From Thermobacillus sp. ZCTH02-B1 (GTDB lineage Bacteria; Bacillota; Bacilli; Paenibacillales; Paenibacillaceae), in the NCBI RefSeq assembly GCF_002159085.1, contig NZ_LZRU01000001.1:62001-126000 (forward strand): a DNA stretch of 64,000 nt, in the 5' to 3' direction. The stretch's first letter is position 1. Every line of letters starts with the position of its first letter. The translations under genes were made by a program, and so were the position numbers. This document shows, piece by piece, positions 7,959-17,657 of the stretch. A model generated the notes under the pieces. It saw only the letters and a list, made by a program, of their open reading frames with translations, searched no databases and had not been told where the DNA came from.

Positions 7959-9272
7959 TTATTTGTTTTCCATTTCCTGCAGCTTCTTGTCCAGCGATGC
8001 AACGGCCTCTTCCGGCGTCATCTTGTTCAGCGCCATGTCCTGGATGGCCACCACGAACTGGTTGCGAAGCGCTTCCTGATGCCGTTTCCACGACACCATC
8101 GGCAGGTAGATCCGGCCGGCCATCAGACCGTCGTTATATGCCGGCAGATAGGCCGGGTGCACATTGGGGGTGTAGCCGTGGGCCGTGATGATGCCGCCCG
8201 TTCCCTCTTCGAATTTCCTCAAACCTTCTTCCGTGCTCAGATACTCGAGGAACAGGAGCGCTTCTTCCTTGTGATTCGACTTGACGTTGATGGCAAACCC
8301 GACGCCGGGCGCGCCGTTGTAGTACTTGTTGCCCGGTTCCTTGCCCGGGATCGGCATGATCTCGAACTCGAGGTCCGGGTTCGTGGCTTCGATCGTGCTG
8401 ATGTTCCACGGACCGCCGGGAACCATCGCGACGTTGCCGAGGGCGAATTCGTTCATGACCTGCTCGCTCGTCATGCCGATCATGTCGGGGGACAGAATGC
8501 CGTTGTCGATCAGGCCTTCCTTCCACATCCGGAGCACTTCCGTCCAGCCTTCCGCGAACGTCGTCTCCCCGTTGAACAGCTTCTCGTCGAAATCGGGATC
8601 CTTCGACAGCACGTTCGCGCCAAACATCGCGGAGTGGATGATCGTGATGTCGTGCATCCGGTCATACAGCGGACGGATGCCGGCTTCTTTCAGCTTCAGG
8701 CAGATCTCGATGAATTCGTCCCAGGTTTCCGGCAGCCTCTCGATGCCGGCCTTCCGGAACAGTTCCTTGTTGTAGAACAGGCCGCCGGCCCATCCCGTCT
8801 GCGTAAACCCGTAGATCCGGCCGTCCTTGCTCAACATCGGCTTGTTGGCGTCCACCATGACGGAAATGAACGGTTGATCGGTCAAATCCATCGCGTATCC
8901 GCCGTCGATGATCTCGTTGCGATTCTCCGCCGCGATGATGAAAATGTCGGGCGCCGTGTCCGACAGCAGCATCGTCTGCAGCTTCGCGATGTAATCGGTT
9001 ACCGGCGGAGCGAACGAAAAATCGAACGAAATATGGGGATATTTCGCCTTGAAGCCTTCAAGGACCGGCTTCATCTCCTGCTCGTTGTTCCACGAGAGAA
9101 TGCTGAGCGTGACCTGCTTCGGCGCGTCATTGCTCTTGTCGGAGCCGCCGGGCGCGGTATCTCCCGAGCCGCCGCTTGCGCTCTGACCGCCATTGCCGCC
9201 TTGACCGCATGCCGACAGCACGAGGGCTGCGCACAGGAGGATCAGAAGTGGCCATGCCGATCGTTTGCTCAT
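7959..9272 (-). CDS. extracellular sugar-binding lipoprotein of an ABC transporter (family 1)
   Basis: 437 residues. A lipoprotein signal (MSKRSAWPLLILLCAALV, lipobox LSAC, Cys22) is followed by a Gly/Ser-rich linker. The mature part has the usual family 1 solute-binding features, for example YIAKLQTMLLSDTAPDIF near the N-lobe and NVAMVPGGPWNISTIE. It would bind an oligosaccharide outside the membrane and hand it to the two permeases downstream. The ATG at 9272 begins the recognised signal peptide; an upstream in-frame ATG at 9314 would only add a non-signal extension. A near-match to a cre box lies at 9300-9313. Specificity is unknown. Confidence 0.93.
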   Translation of the reverse strand: MSKRSAWPLLILLCAALVLSACGQGGNGGQSASGGSGDTAPGGSDKSNDAPKQVTLSILSWNNEQEMKPVLEGFKAKYPHISFDFSFAPPVTDYIAKLQTMLLSDTAPDIFIIAAENRNEIIDGGYAMDLTDQPFISVMVDANKPMLSKDGRIYGFTQTGWAGGLFYNKELFRKAGIERLPETWDEFIEICLKLKEAGIRPLYDRMHDITIIHSAMFGANVLSKDPDFDEKLFNGETTFAEGWTEVLRMWKEGLIDNGILSPDMIGMTSEQVMNEFALGNVAMVPGGPWNISTIEATNPDLEFEIMPIPGKEPGNKYYNGAPGVGFAINVKSNHKEEALLFLEYLSTEEGLRKFEEGTGGIITAHGYTPNVHPAYLPAYNDGLMAGRIYLPMVSWKRHQEALRNQFVVAIQDMALNKMTPEEAVASLDKKLQEMENK

Positions 9273-9299
9273 ACTTGTACATCCCCTTGTCTGTTTGAT

Positions 9300-9313
9300 T
9301 GTAAGCATTTTCA
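9300..9313 (-). promoter_or_regulatory. cre-like (CcpA) site upstream of the sugar-binding protein gene
   Basis: TGTAAGCATTTTCA on the plus strand matches the cre consensus TGWAANCGNTNWCA except for A in place of the central G. It lies 28 bases before the binding-protein ATG, a position suited to catabolite repression. One mismatch lowers confidence. Confidence 0.4.
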
Positions 9314-9402
9314 TTGCTTCATGTTGAAGTATATCGGGTGCCGCTTCGGAGCGGAATGCAAATTGTTGCAGGCCGGGTTGTCATTTGTTGCGTTTCGGGC
9401 GG

Positions 9403-10536
9403 TCAACGGGACGACAATTGCCTGTGCCGGTACGCTTTGGGCGCCATGCCGTAATACTTCTTGAAAGCACGGCTGAAGTGGCTCTCGTCCAGAAAACCGG
9501 TGCGCTCCGCGATGACGCTGTTCTTCCATTCCGTTCCGGCGAGCAATTCGGCGGCTTTCTCCATCCGCACCTTCATCACGTAAGACCAGTAATTGACGCC
9601 GAACGTCTTCTTGAACGCCCGGCACAGCTGATATTTGTCAATCCGGAACTGATTCGCGACGGTCTGCAGACTCAGATCCTCGTGATACCGGGTGTCGATG
9701 TGCTTCTTGATCCTGTGCACCGTCTCCTGAAGACCGGCCCCTGCTCCGGCGGGTTCCCGCGCGGCCTGGGCACTCTCCTGGATCAGAAGCGGCAGGGCCG
9801 CAATGTCCTGGGCAATCGCGCTGATGCCGATCGGCGGCATCGCGCCCGGCGCATCCGGATGATGCGGAAGGGACGCGATAAATTCCTGCAGCGCGCCGCC
9901 TGTCAACTCTTCCCTGCCGCCGATCAGGATCGTGTTTCCGTGCCGGCTCTTGCCGGCCATCGCGCATTTGAACCGCGCTTCGGTCTGCTCCTGCAGCCAG
10001 CGGGCGTAACGGCCGTCCGCGGAACCGTCCGCGCAGGTCACGACCGCGAACCGTTCAATCCCGAAAAACTCGAATCCTTTGCGAATCGCCGCAAACGATT
10101 CTTCCTCCATTTCCCCGATATACGAGATCCGGCTGAGCTCCGCGCCGATCGCCTGGCGCCATGCCGCCGCGGATTCGCGGATGATCTCCCCGAGCGCGTC
10201 CCGCAGTTGCGCGGCGTCAACCGGTTTCAGCAAATAGCGGGATACCTGGAGATACAGCGCATCCCTCGCGTACTCGAACTCGTCATAGGCGCTCAGAATG
10301 ATCGTTTTCGGCGAATGGCCGGATTCCCGAACCCGCTTCAACGATTCGATGCCGTTCAGGTTCGGCATATGGATGTCCAGAATCAGAATATCCGGGCGGA
10401 ACGAAACGGCCAAGGCCGCCGCTTCCTCGCCGTCATAGGCATGCCGGACATCCGTAAACCCCATCCCTTCCCAGTCCATGACCTTGTCCAGATAGCGATG
10501 GAGCGAGATTTGATCGTCCGCGATAAGAAGCTTCAT
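9403..10536 (-). CDS. yesN: AraC-family two-component response regulator (YesN type)
   Basis: 377 residues. The receiver domain (1-120) has the acidic pocket (ADDQ), phospho-acceptor Asp in ILDIHMPNLNG and conserved LLKPVD lysine. A variable middle follows, then a C-terminal double helix-turn-helix AraC domain (about 275-370) with FRIDKYQLCRAFKKTFGVNY and GFLDESHFSRAFKKYYGM. It is shorter than the other two such regulators here (542 and 545). The sensor kinase gene ends 32 bases upstream, so the pair is co-transcribed. It probably activates the adjacent sugar ABC genes. Confidence 0.93.
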   Translation of the reverse strand: MKLLIADDQISLHRYLDKVMDWEGMGFTDVRHAYDGEEAAALAVSFRPDILILDIHMPNLNGIESLKRVRESGHSPKTIILSAYDEFEYARDALYLQVSRYLLKPVDAAQLRDALGEIIRESAAAWRQAIGAELSRISYIGEMEEESFAAIRKGFEFFGIERFAVVTCADGSADGRYARWLQEQTEARFKCAMAGKSRHGNTILIGGREELTGGALQEFIASLPHHPDAPGAMPPIGISAIAQDIAALPLLIQESAQAAREPAGAGAGLQETVHRIKKHIDTRYHEDLSLQTVANQFRIDKYQLCRAFKKTFGVNYWSYVMKVRMEKAAELLAGTEWKNSVIAERTGFLDESHFSRAFKKYYGMAPKAYRHRQLSSR

Positions 10537-10568
10537 ATTACCTCACCATCCCCGATTCCGAAGGCGCT

Positions 10569-12374
10569 TCAAATTCTGGGCAGTACGACATACACCGCCG
10601 TAAATTCCCCGGATTTGCTCCGGATCCGGATGCCGTAATCCGGACCGAACTTCAGACGGATCCGCTGGTTGACGTTGTACAGCCCGATATGTTCCGGCAC
10701 GCGGTCACGCTCGTCCAGCTGCGCCCGCAATTGCCGGAGTTGCCGTCTGTCCATGCCTTTCCCGTTGTCCCGGATCGTAATCAGGATTCCTTTTTTGACC
10801 GGCACGGCGCTGATCCGCAGTCTGGCCGACACGGGATTTTCGCCGAACCCGTGACGCACGGCGTTCTCGACGACGGGCTGGAGAATCAATTTGATCGTCC
10901 GGTGCTTCAAAATGCTCTCGTCCGGTATGCGGTACTCGATATCGATCCGGTTGTCGTACTTTTTGTTCAGGATGTACAAGTAGTCCCGGATGTTCTGCAT
11001 TTCCCGCCCGAGTTCCACCATTTCTTCGGACCGCTTCATCGAATATCGCAGCAGATTGCCGAGCGACAACACCAAATGATTGGATTCCTCCGCGCTGCCG
11101 CACACGATCTCGGTCTGCAAGAGCTGCAGCGTATTGAACAGAAAATGTGGATTAATCTGCGATTGCAGCGTTTTGAGCTCAGCGTCCTTGAGCGCCAGTT
11201 GCGACTGATAGTTCTGCCTGACGAGCGTTTGGATCCGGAGGACCAGTTCCTTGAACTTCCTACCGATCAGGTTTAGCTCACGGTATTTGTAATCGTTCGA
11301 AATGACGTAGACACTGTCTTCCCCGATCTTGTCCAGCGCGGAGAGCAGCATCCCGAACGGCCGCGAAATGCGCACGGTGATGACGATGGAGATCAGCAGA
11401 TTAAGCAGCAGACAGAGCTGGATAAATCCGAACAGATGCGATTTCAGCGAGTCCGCTTGCTCGCGGATGACGGACATCGGGATCGTCGACACCATCTTCC
11501 AGCCCTGAACGCTCGTCGGATGAAACGTCACCAGCGTCTCCCGGCCGTCGATTTTCGTGATGAAACTGCCGGATTCGCCCGCATGGATGCGTTCGATGCC
11601 CGCGAAGTCCAGCCTCGTCCCGATCGCGTCGGCATCCTGATGCACGATGACCGTCCGGCGGCTGTCGATCAGGAAGACGTATTGATGATTGTGATTGGCC
11701 GTCAGCCGGAACATGCCGCTGATCTTGTTCAGGTCGAGATTGGCGATGACGGCGCCGATCGGCCTGTTGTCGTAACCGTTCACAGGAAGAGCGATGGACA
11801 GCGTCGGCTGGCCATGTTTCGAGATATATTTCTCCATGTAATAGTCCTGTTTGTGCAGGCCGAGCGGGATAAAGCCGCGGCTGGGATTGCCCGATATCGC
11901 CTGCCTGAACCAATCCTGTTCGGTAAACGGATAATTCCAACGCAGGGTGATTCGACCGTCCAGGTTGTTCACATAGCCGTTCTTGCCCAATATCAGAATG
12001 TCGCTGATGAACGATTGCAGCGAAGACACGCTCAGGGCGACCTCCGCGATATTCCGCTCATGCTGGATGCGGTCCTCGACATCCATCTGCCTGGCCGGAT
12101 TCATCATCGCCTTCACGGAATAATGCCCGGCCAGGATGACGAGCGGACGTGTCGCTTCTTCCAGGTTAAAGTTCAGCCCGCGCGCAGCCTGCTCCATGAT
12201 CTTGTAGCTGGATTGCGCCATCTCCTCGGTCAAACTCGTCGTGGCGTCACGAATCGACAGCAATCCGAGGAGAAGGAGCAGCAGCATGTTCACGATCAGG
12301 TAGGAGAACATCATTGTCCGGATGATCGATTTGCCCTTCAGGTAACGCCTCCATATGCCCATGATTTTCGACAT
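10569..12374 (-). CDS. yesM: membrane sensor histidine kinase, YesM type
   Basis: 601 residues. One membrane helix near residue 20-40 and another around 310-330 flank an extracellular dCache-like sensor. A HAMP-like linker, a His_kinase domain with phospho-acceptor QINPHFLFNT, and an ATPase domain with N-box VVENAVRHGFGE and DNGKGM follow. These kinases sense extracellular sugars and phosphorylate the YesN-type partner encoded next. The ATG at 12374 is preceded by GGCGGGACG, a modest ribosome site. A promoter-like TTCAAT-17-TATAAT lies about 60 bases upstream. The signal sensed is not evident. Confidence 0.93.
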   Translation of the reverse strand: MSKIMGIWRRYLKGKSIIRTMMFSYLIVNMLLLLLLGLLSIRDATTSLTEEMAQSSYKIMEQAARGLNFNLEEATRPLVILAGHYSVKAMMNPARQMDVEDRIQHERNIAEVALSVSSLQSFISDILILGKNGYVNNLDGRITLRWNYPFTEQDWFRQAISGNPSRGFIPLGLHKQDYYMEKYISKHGQPTLSIALPVNGYDNRPIGAVIANLDLNKISGMFRLTANHNHQYVFLIDSRRTVIVHQDADAIGTRLDFAGIERIHAGESGSFITKIDGRETLVTFHPTSVQGWKMVSTIPMSVIREQADSLKSHLFGFIQLCLLLNLLISIVITVRISRPFGMLLSALDKIGEDSVYVISNDYKYRELNLIGRKFKELVLRIQTLVRQNYQSQLALKDAELKTLQSQINPHFLFNTLQLLQTEIVCGSAEESNHLVLSLGNLLRYSMKRSEEMVELGREMQNIRDYLYILNKKYDNRIDIEYRIPDESILKHRTIKLILQPVVENAVRHGFGENPVSARLRISAVPVKKGILITIRDNGKGMDRRQLRQLRAQLDERDRVPEHIGLYNVNQRIRLKFGPDYGIRIRSKSGEFTAVYVVLPRI

Positions 12375-12429
12375 CGTCCCGCCCCTCGCCGAAGGCCGCC
12401 ATGGGTCGTATCCCCGGAAATTGTTCTAT

Positions 12430-12458
12430 ATTATAAAACATAATTCGAACATATTGAA
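12430..12458 (-). promoter_or_regulatory. sigma-A-like promoter for the yesM/yesN pair
   Basis: On the minus strand, TTCAAT (12458-12453) and TATAAT (12435-12430) are spaced by 17 bases. The -10 is perfect and the -35 is weak. It lies in an AT-rich island upstream of the kinase start at 12374. Confidence 0.5.
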
Positions 12459-12822
12459 ACACTAATCCCGGATTCCATGGAAGCCTGCATATTCCTCATT
12501 TTCTCCAGCGCGCCATGCCGCCGTCAAGGGCTTTATGCGAATCTTTCTCCGACTCCGCAACCATGGATCCGGCGAAATACGCGGCCGCGGCATGCAGGGT
12601 GAACCGGTCATTCAGACGGAAACGCCGTTATGATGCGGGAGGACCAGGAGACACAGACCTCGCGTTTTTCGCGTTCTTCCGTCATTCGGCCTGTCGGAAA
12701 ACGATGAAATTTACACTTTTTATTTATATTTTTGTAGAAAAAAATAATATTTCCTGTTAGTAATATTAACTTTTAATAACTTTAAATAGTTTTTTTGTAA
12801 TTGTATCAAAGTCCAAATTGTA
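12459..12822. other. intergenic region between divergent yesM and opp operon
   Basis: The left half is GC-rich, and the right half (about 12700-12900) is strikingly AT-rich with poly-A/T tracts, unlike the rest of the window. An 81-codon open frame (12515-12760) has no ribosome site and no protein-like composition, so it is not called. The AT-rich part is probably promoter/upstream-element DNA for the Opp operon. Confidence 0.4.
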
Positions 12823-12851
12823 TTGACAGATAATTTTTTTTGAACTAATGT
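12823..12851 (+). promoter_or_regulatory. promoter of the oligopeptide transport operon
   Basis: TTGACA (12823-12828), 17-base spacer with a run of eight T, then TAATGT (12846-12851). The -35 is perfect and the -10 is weak; a nearby AAATAAT is an alternative. It lies about 55 bases upstream of the binding-protein ATG and is the only such hexamer pair in the AT-rich stretch. Confidence 0.5.
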
Positions 12852-12904
12852 GTAAATAATAGACAATCCATAATTTTACATTCAATAAGAGCGGAGGTGC
12901 AATT

Positions 12905-14647
12905 ATGAAGTTGAGGTCCATCTTTACGGCGATGCTGGTGCTGGCGCTCGTTGGAACGATGCTCGCCGCCTGCTCCGGCAGTTCCGGCGGCAACAAGGAC
13001 AACAATGCCGCACGATCGGGCAACACGACGGACGCCAACACCGGAACCGTCAACCAATCCGAAAGTGGATCCGGCGAAGCAGCCAACAAAGAAGCCGGCG
13101 GCAAGTCCGCGGGCGAACCGAAGGAATTCCGTTTCACGATCAGCAGCGAACCGCCGAGTCTGGACCCGGCCATCTTCACGGACTCGCAATCTTTCTTGGT
13201 GGCCGTCGGACTGTTCGAGGGCCTGTACCGCCTGACTCCCGAAGGTTTCTCCGAGCCCGCGCTGGCCGAATCCTACGAGGTGTCCTCCGACAACAAAACC
13301 TACGTCTTCAAGCTGCGCAAGGACGCCAAGTGGAGCAACGGCGATCCGGTGACCGCCCATGATTTCGAATATGCCTGGAAGCGGGCGCTGGCGCCGGAGA
13401 CCGCGTCGGAATATGCGTACATGCTGTACTACCTGGAAAACGGCCAATCATACAACGCGGGGGAGGCTTCGGCCGACGACGTCGGCGTCAAGGCGCTGGA
13501 CGATTACACCCTGGAGGTCAGCCTGCAGAACCCGACGCCCTATTTCCTTGACGTCATCAGCCACCACGCCTATTGGCCGGTCAACCCGAAAGCCGTCGAC
13601 GGCCGACCGGACTGGGCGACCGAGATCGACACGCTCGTCACCAACGGTCCGTTCCGGATGACCGAATGGCAGCACGGCGGCAAGATCGTGCTGACGAAAA
13701 ATCCGGATTACTATGACGCGGGCAAGATCCACTTCGACAAGGTGACGATCACGATGGTGGAAGAGGCTTCCACCATCCTCAACCTGTTCCGGACGGACCA
13801 GATCGACTGGATCGGCGCCCAGGCGGGAACGATTCCGACGGATGAGGTGCAGCAGCTGATCCAGAGCGGCGAGGCGGTCGTGCAGCCGGTCGCGTCCGTG
13901 TATTACTATCTGTTCAATACGACGAAGAAGCCGTTCAACAACGTGAAAGTCCGCAAGGCGCTCTCGATGTCCATCGACCGGCAAGCCATCATCGACAACG
14001 TGACGAAAGCGAACCAGAAGCCGGCATACGGCCTCGTTCCGCCCGGCATCAAGGGGGCGGACGGCAAGATGTTCCGCGACATGTATCCGGACGACTACTT
14101 CCGGGAAAATATCGAAGAAGCCAAAAAACTGCTCGCCGAGGGCCTGCAGGAAGAGGGACTCTCCCAATTCCCCGAGACGACGCTCATTTACAACACCAGC
14201 GAGGGACACAAGGCCATCGCGGAAGCGATCGTGGACCAATGGCGCAAGGCATTGGGGATCGAAGTGAAGGTGGCGAACATGGAATGGGGTACGTTCCTCG
14301 AGACGAGAAGCGCGCAGCAGTTCGACATCGCGCGCGCCGGCTGGGGCGCGGACTTCAACCATGCGATCAACTTCACGTACGATCTGATTCACTCCACCTC
14401 CGGCAACAACGACGGGCGCTACAACAATCCGGAAGTCGACCGGCACCTGGATCAGGCGCTGGCCACCAACAATGACCAGGAAGCCGTCAACCACATCGCG
14501 CAGGCGGAGAAAATCGCGATCGCCGACGACATGGCGGTCCTGCCGATCTATTACTACACGACGGTGACGATGGTGAAGCCCGGCTTTGTGGACGTCGTCT
14601 CGGATTTCTCGGGCAACCTCTACTGGATCTTCGGCGACAAGCAATAA
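12905..14647 (+). CDS. oppA: oligopeptide-binding lipoprotein (OppA/DppE-like, SBP family 5)
   Basis: 580 residues, normal for OppA. The lipoprotein signal MKLRSIFTAMLVLALVGTM ends at AAC with Cys23, followed by a Ser/Asn/Gly-rich linker. The SBP_bac_5 body begins with FTISSEPPSLDPAIFTD and contains YVFKLRKDAKWSNGDPVTA, a classical OppA block, and KPAYGLVPPGI. It captures short peptides outside the membrane for the OppBCDF machine encoded next. ATG 12905 has GGAGG six bases upstream. A strong hairpin follows 18 bases after the stop, probably lowering read-through into the permease genes. Confidence 0.95.
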   Translation: MKLRSIFTAMLVLALVGTMLAACSGSSGGNKDNNAARSGNTTDANTGTVNQSESGSGEAANKEAGGKSAGEPKEFRFTISSEPPSLDPAIFTDSQSFLVAVGLFEGLYRLTPEGFSEPALAESYEVSSDNKTYVFKLRKDAKWSNGDPVTAHDFEYAWKRALAPETASEYAYMLYYLENGQSYNAGEASADDVGVKALDDYTLEVSLQNPTPYFLDVISHHAYWPVNPKAVDGRPDWATEIDTLVTNGPFRMTEWQHGGKIVLTKNPDYYDAGKIHFDKVTITMVEEASTILNLFRTDQIDWIGAQAGTIPTDEVQQLIQSGEAVVQPVASVYYYLFNTTKKPFNNVKVRKALSMSIDRQAIIDNVTKANQKPAYGLVPPGIKGADGKMFRDMYPDDYFRENIEEAKKLLAEGLQEEGLSQFPETTLIYNTSEGHKAIAEAIVDQWRKALGIEVKVANMEWGTFLETRSAQQFDIARAGWGADFNHAINFTYDLIHSTSGNNDGRYNNPEVDRHLDQALATNNDQEAVNHIAQAEKIAIADDMAVLPIYYYTTVTMVKPGFVDVVSDFSGNLYWIFGDKQ

Positions 14648-14665
14648 TCGATCGGTTCTCAAGCG

Positions 14666-14698
14666 AAAGGGTATATATAGCCGCTATATATACCCTTT
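14666..14698 (+). terminator. perfect 16-bp hairpin between oppA and oppB
   Basis: AAAGGGTATATATAGC and its exact complement GCTATATATACCCTTT are separated by one C. Only a short T-rich tract follows, so it may act as an attenuator, an mRNA-stabilising 3' structure for oppA, or both. Confidence 0.65.
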
Positions 14699-14728
14699 CC
14701 TTTGTTGAATACGGCCAACCGGGCGGTG

Positions 14729-15673
14729 ATGCAATCCGTGGTTCGCTTCATTCTGCAAAAGTTTCTGTTCATGCTCCTGTCGTTGTTCGTGCTGGTGACC
14801 GCCACCTTCGTGCTCATGAACGCGGTTCCCGGCAGCCCCCTGCAGCGGGAGAAAGCGCCCAATCCCCAAATTCAAAAAAACCTGGAAGCCTTCTACGGTC
14901 TGGACAAACCGCTGATCCAGCAATACGGCATCTATCTCAAGAATCTGCTGCGGTTTGATCTCGGCATTTCCATGAAACAGCGCTACAAATCCGTCAACAA
15001 AATCATCTCCGATTCGTTCGGGTATTCGCTGCGGCTCGGCATCGTGTCGGTCATGACGTCGGTCGTCGGAGGTTGCGTGCTGGGCATCATCGCCGCCCTG
15101 TATCACCGGAGGTTTCTGGACCATCTGGCGATGGTGCTGGCGGTGATCGGGCTCGCCGTGCCCAGCATGGTGTTGGCGCCGCTGCTACAGTACCTGTTCG
15201 CGGTCAAACTCCGCCTGTTCCCCGTGGCGAGGCTGGAGGGACCGCTCGACTACGTGCTTCCGACGATCGCGCTGTCCTCCGTATCGATCGCGTTCATCGC
15301 CCGGCTGATCCGCACGACCATGATCGAAGTGCTGCACGCCGATTTCATCCGGACGGCGAAAGCGAAGGGACTTCCCGGGCATTTGATCGTCTGGCGGCAT
15401 GCCCTCCGCAACTCGATGCTGCCCGTCGTCACGTATCTGGGGTATCTTGTCGCGAACGTCATCACCGGCTCCGTCATCATCGAGGCGATCTTCGCGATTC
15501 CCGGCATGGGCAAGTTCTTCGTGCAGAGCGTCATCGACCGCGATTACCCGCTGATCATGGGAATCACGGTCTTTTACGCCGTCCTGCTGATGGTTTGCCG
15601 GTTCCTGGCGGACATCGCCTATGCGCTGGTCGATCCGCGCTTGAGACTCCAAGCGGCAAAGGTGGCGGCATAG
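14729..15673 (+). CDS. oppB: oligopeptide ABC transporter permease (OppB/DppB type)
   Basis: 314 residues with six membrane helices. The N-terminus MQSVVRFILQKFLFMLLSLF matches the usual OppB opening, and the binding-protein-dependent permease loop is present (RTAKAKGLPGHLIVWRHALR). It would form half of the membrane channel for peptides. ATG 14729 is chosen because it starts the conserved region; an upstream TTG at 14702 lies against the hairpin and is less likely. The next permease begins three bases after its stop. Confidence 0.92.
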   Translation: MQSVVRFILQKFLFMLLSLFVLVTATFVLMNAVPGSPLQREKAPNPQIQKNLEAFYGLDKPLIQQYGIYLKNLLRFDLGISMKQRYKSVNKIISDSFGYSLRLGIVSVMTSVVGGCVLGIIAALYHRRFLDHLAMVLAVIGLAVPSMVLAPLLQYLFAVKLRLFPVARLEGPLDYVLPTIALSSVSIAFIARLIRTTMIEVLHADFIRTAKAKGLPGHLIVWRHALRNSMLPVVTYLGYLVANVITGSVIIEAIFAIPGMGKFFVQSVIDRDYPLIMGITVFYAVLLMVCRFLADIAYALVDPRLRLQAAKVAA

Positions 15674-15676
15674 ACC

Positions 15677-16623
15677 ATGAGCAACGAAATCCGAACCGAT
15701 ATCGCCCTGCAGAGGAACGCCGATCTGTTCGCGCCGATCGGCCGCGACCCGCACGGCGGCGAACGCATCGTGAGGAAAAGCATGTCCAACTGGCAGCACG
15801 TGCGGCATCGCCTGGTCACCAACAAGCTGGCGATGACCGGGCTCGTGATCATCGTCCTGATCGTGCTGATGGCCATCCTGGCTCCGCTGCTCTCACCCCA
15901 TGACCACTTTACCACCGACCTCGAAAACACGAACCGGCCGCCGAGCCTGGAGCACTGGTTCGGAACGGACGATCTCGGGCGGGACATGTTCGTGCGGACG
16001 TGGAAAGGAGCGCAGGTGTCGCTGTTCGTCGGCGTCGCGGCCGCCCTGATCGACCTCTTGATCGGCGTCGTCTACGGCGGCATCATGGGGTATTACGGCG
16101 GCAAGGTGGACGAAGTGATGAACCGGATCGCGGAAATTCTGTACGCGATCCCGTATCTGCTCGTCGTGATCATGCTGCTGGTGGTGATGGAACCGAGCCT
16201 GACCACCATCATCGTGGCCATGTCCATCACCGGCTGGATCAATATGGCCTGGATCGTGCGGGGGCAGATCATGCAGCTCAAGACGCAGGAATACGCGCTC
16301 GCGTCCCGCGCGCTCGGGGCGGGCTCCATGCGCATCCTGTCCGCCATCTGATCCCGAACGCGATGGGTCCGATCTTCGTGACCCTGACGCTCTCCGTTCC
16401 CGGTGCGATCTTCACCGAAGCGTTTCTCAGCTTCCTGGGACTGGGCGTCCAGTCTCCCGTCGCGTCCTGGGGTACGATGCTGAACGACGGCATCGGCGCG
16501 ATCACGGTTTATCCCTGGAGGGTACTGTTCCCGGCGCTGTTTCTGAGCCTGACGATGTTCGCGTTCAATGTGTTCGGAGACGGGCTGCGGGACGCGTTCG
16601 ATCCGGTCCTGCGCAGATCGTGA
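15677..16623 (+). CDS. oppC: oligopeptide ABC transporter permease (OppC/DppC type), frameshifted
   Basis: The first part (about 220 residues) is a good OppC: N-terminal cytoplasmic stretch, a first helix (MTGLVIIVLIVLMAILAPLL), GTDDLGRDMFVR, and the loop ASRALGAGSMRIL. It then stops prematurely around 16351. The missing C-terminus (HLIPNAMGPIFVTLTLSVPG ... DAFDPVLRRS) lies in another frame and ends at TGA 16621-16623. One added base near 16342, restoring ...ILFRHLIPNAM, would give about 315 residues. The rest of the operon is intact, so this is either a recent inactivating mutation or a sequencing error. As written, the peptide importer would not work. Confidence 0.88.
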
Positions 16624-16640
16624 AGGGCAGGTGGTGCGCC

Positions 16641-17657
16641 GTGACGGATACGTTACTGGAAGTGCGCGATTTGCGCGTGTCGTTTGATGTATACGGCGGC
16701 GAAGTCGAGGCGGTGCGGGGCGTCAGCTTCGAGGTGCGCGAGGGGGAAGCGGTCGCGATCGTCGGCGAGTCCGGCTCCGGCAAGAGCGTTACCGCACAGG
16801 CGATCATGCGGCTGATTCCGACGCCGCCGGGCCGATTCAAGAGCGGTTCCGTCCTGTTCGAGGGAAGGGATTTGCTCCGGCTCTCCGAGAAAGAGATGCA
16901 GCGCGTGCGCGGCAACCGGATCGGCATGATTTTCCAGGATCCGATGTCCGCGCTGAACCCGACGATGCCGATCGGCATGCAGATCATGGAAAGCCTGATC
17001 CTGCACCGGCGGATGAAACGGTCCGCGGCGAAGGAGCGGGCCATCGAACTCCTCGAGCTGGTCGGGATTTCCAACCCGGAGGCGCGCATCCGGCAATATC
17101 CGCATCAGTTGTCCGGCGGCATGCGGCAGCGGGTGGTCATCGCGATCGCGCTCGCCTGCAATCCGTCGCTCATCATCGCCGACGAGCCGACGACGGCGCT
17201 GGACGTGACGATCCAGGCGCAGGTGCTGCAGTTCATGAAGGAACTCCAGCGGACGACGAACACGTCGATCATCCTGATCACGCACGACCTCGGGATCGTG
17301 GCCGATCTGTGCGACCGCGTGTTCGTGATGTACGCCGGCCGGATCGTGGAGGCAGGCGACAAACGGGACATTTTCAGGAATCCGCAGCATCCCTATACCA
17401 GGGGATTGCTGAAATCGCTGCCGCGGCTCGATCAGCCGAAAAACGAACCGCTCGTCCCGATTTACGGCACGCCGCCCGACATGATGCTGCCGCCGGGCTG
17501 CGCCTTCCGCAGCCGGTGCGACAAGGCCATGCGCATCTGCGAGCTGGAGGACCCGGACTGGACCGTCGTCGGCGAAACGCAGCGCGTGCGATGCTGGCTG
17601 CAGGCCGCCGGAGCCGGGGTGGCGGCGGTCGCCGGCGGTGAGGAGGAACGCCCGTGA
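16641..17657 (+). CDS. oppD: oligopeptide ABC transporter ATPase (OppD/DppD type)
   Basis: 338 residues. Walker A GESGSGKS, signature LSGGMRQR, Walker [15 protein letters not shown] and H-loop THDLG are all present, with the Opp-type C-terminal extension containing a cysteine pattern ([14 protein letters not shown]) that in relatives can hold an iron-sulfur cluster or zinc. It energises peptide import from the cytoplasmic side. GTG 16641 is preferred over GTG 16620 because AGGTGG lies six bases upstream. The stop overlaps the OppF start by four bases. Confidence 0.94.
   Translation: MTDTLLEVRDLRVSFDVYGGEVEAVRGVSFEVREGEAVAIVGESGSGKSVTAQAIMRLIPTPPGRFKSGSVLFEGRDLLRLSEKEMQRVRGNRIGMIFQDPMSALNPTMPIGMQIMESLILHRRMKRSAAKERAIELLELVGISNPEARIRQYPHQLSGGMRQRVVIAIALACNPSLIIADEPTTALDVTIQAQVLQFMKELQRTTNTSIILITHDLGIVADLCDRVFVMYAGRIVEAGDKRDIFRNPQHPYTRGLLKSLPRLDQPKNEPLVPIYGTPPDMMLPPGCAFRSRCDKAMRICELEDPDWTVVGETQRVRCWLQAAGAGVAAVAGGEEERP

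Noticed and set aside
7536..9464. 642-codon plus-strand frame opposite the binding protein
   Set aside because: A shadow of the minus-strand lipoprotein and permease genes, without any motif.
12515..12760. 81-codon plus-strand frame upstream of oppA
   Set aside because: No ribosome site, irregular composition, and it runs into AT-rich promoter DNA.
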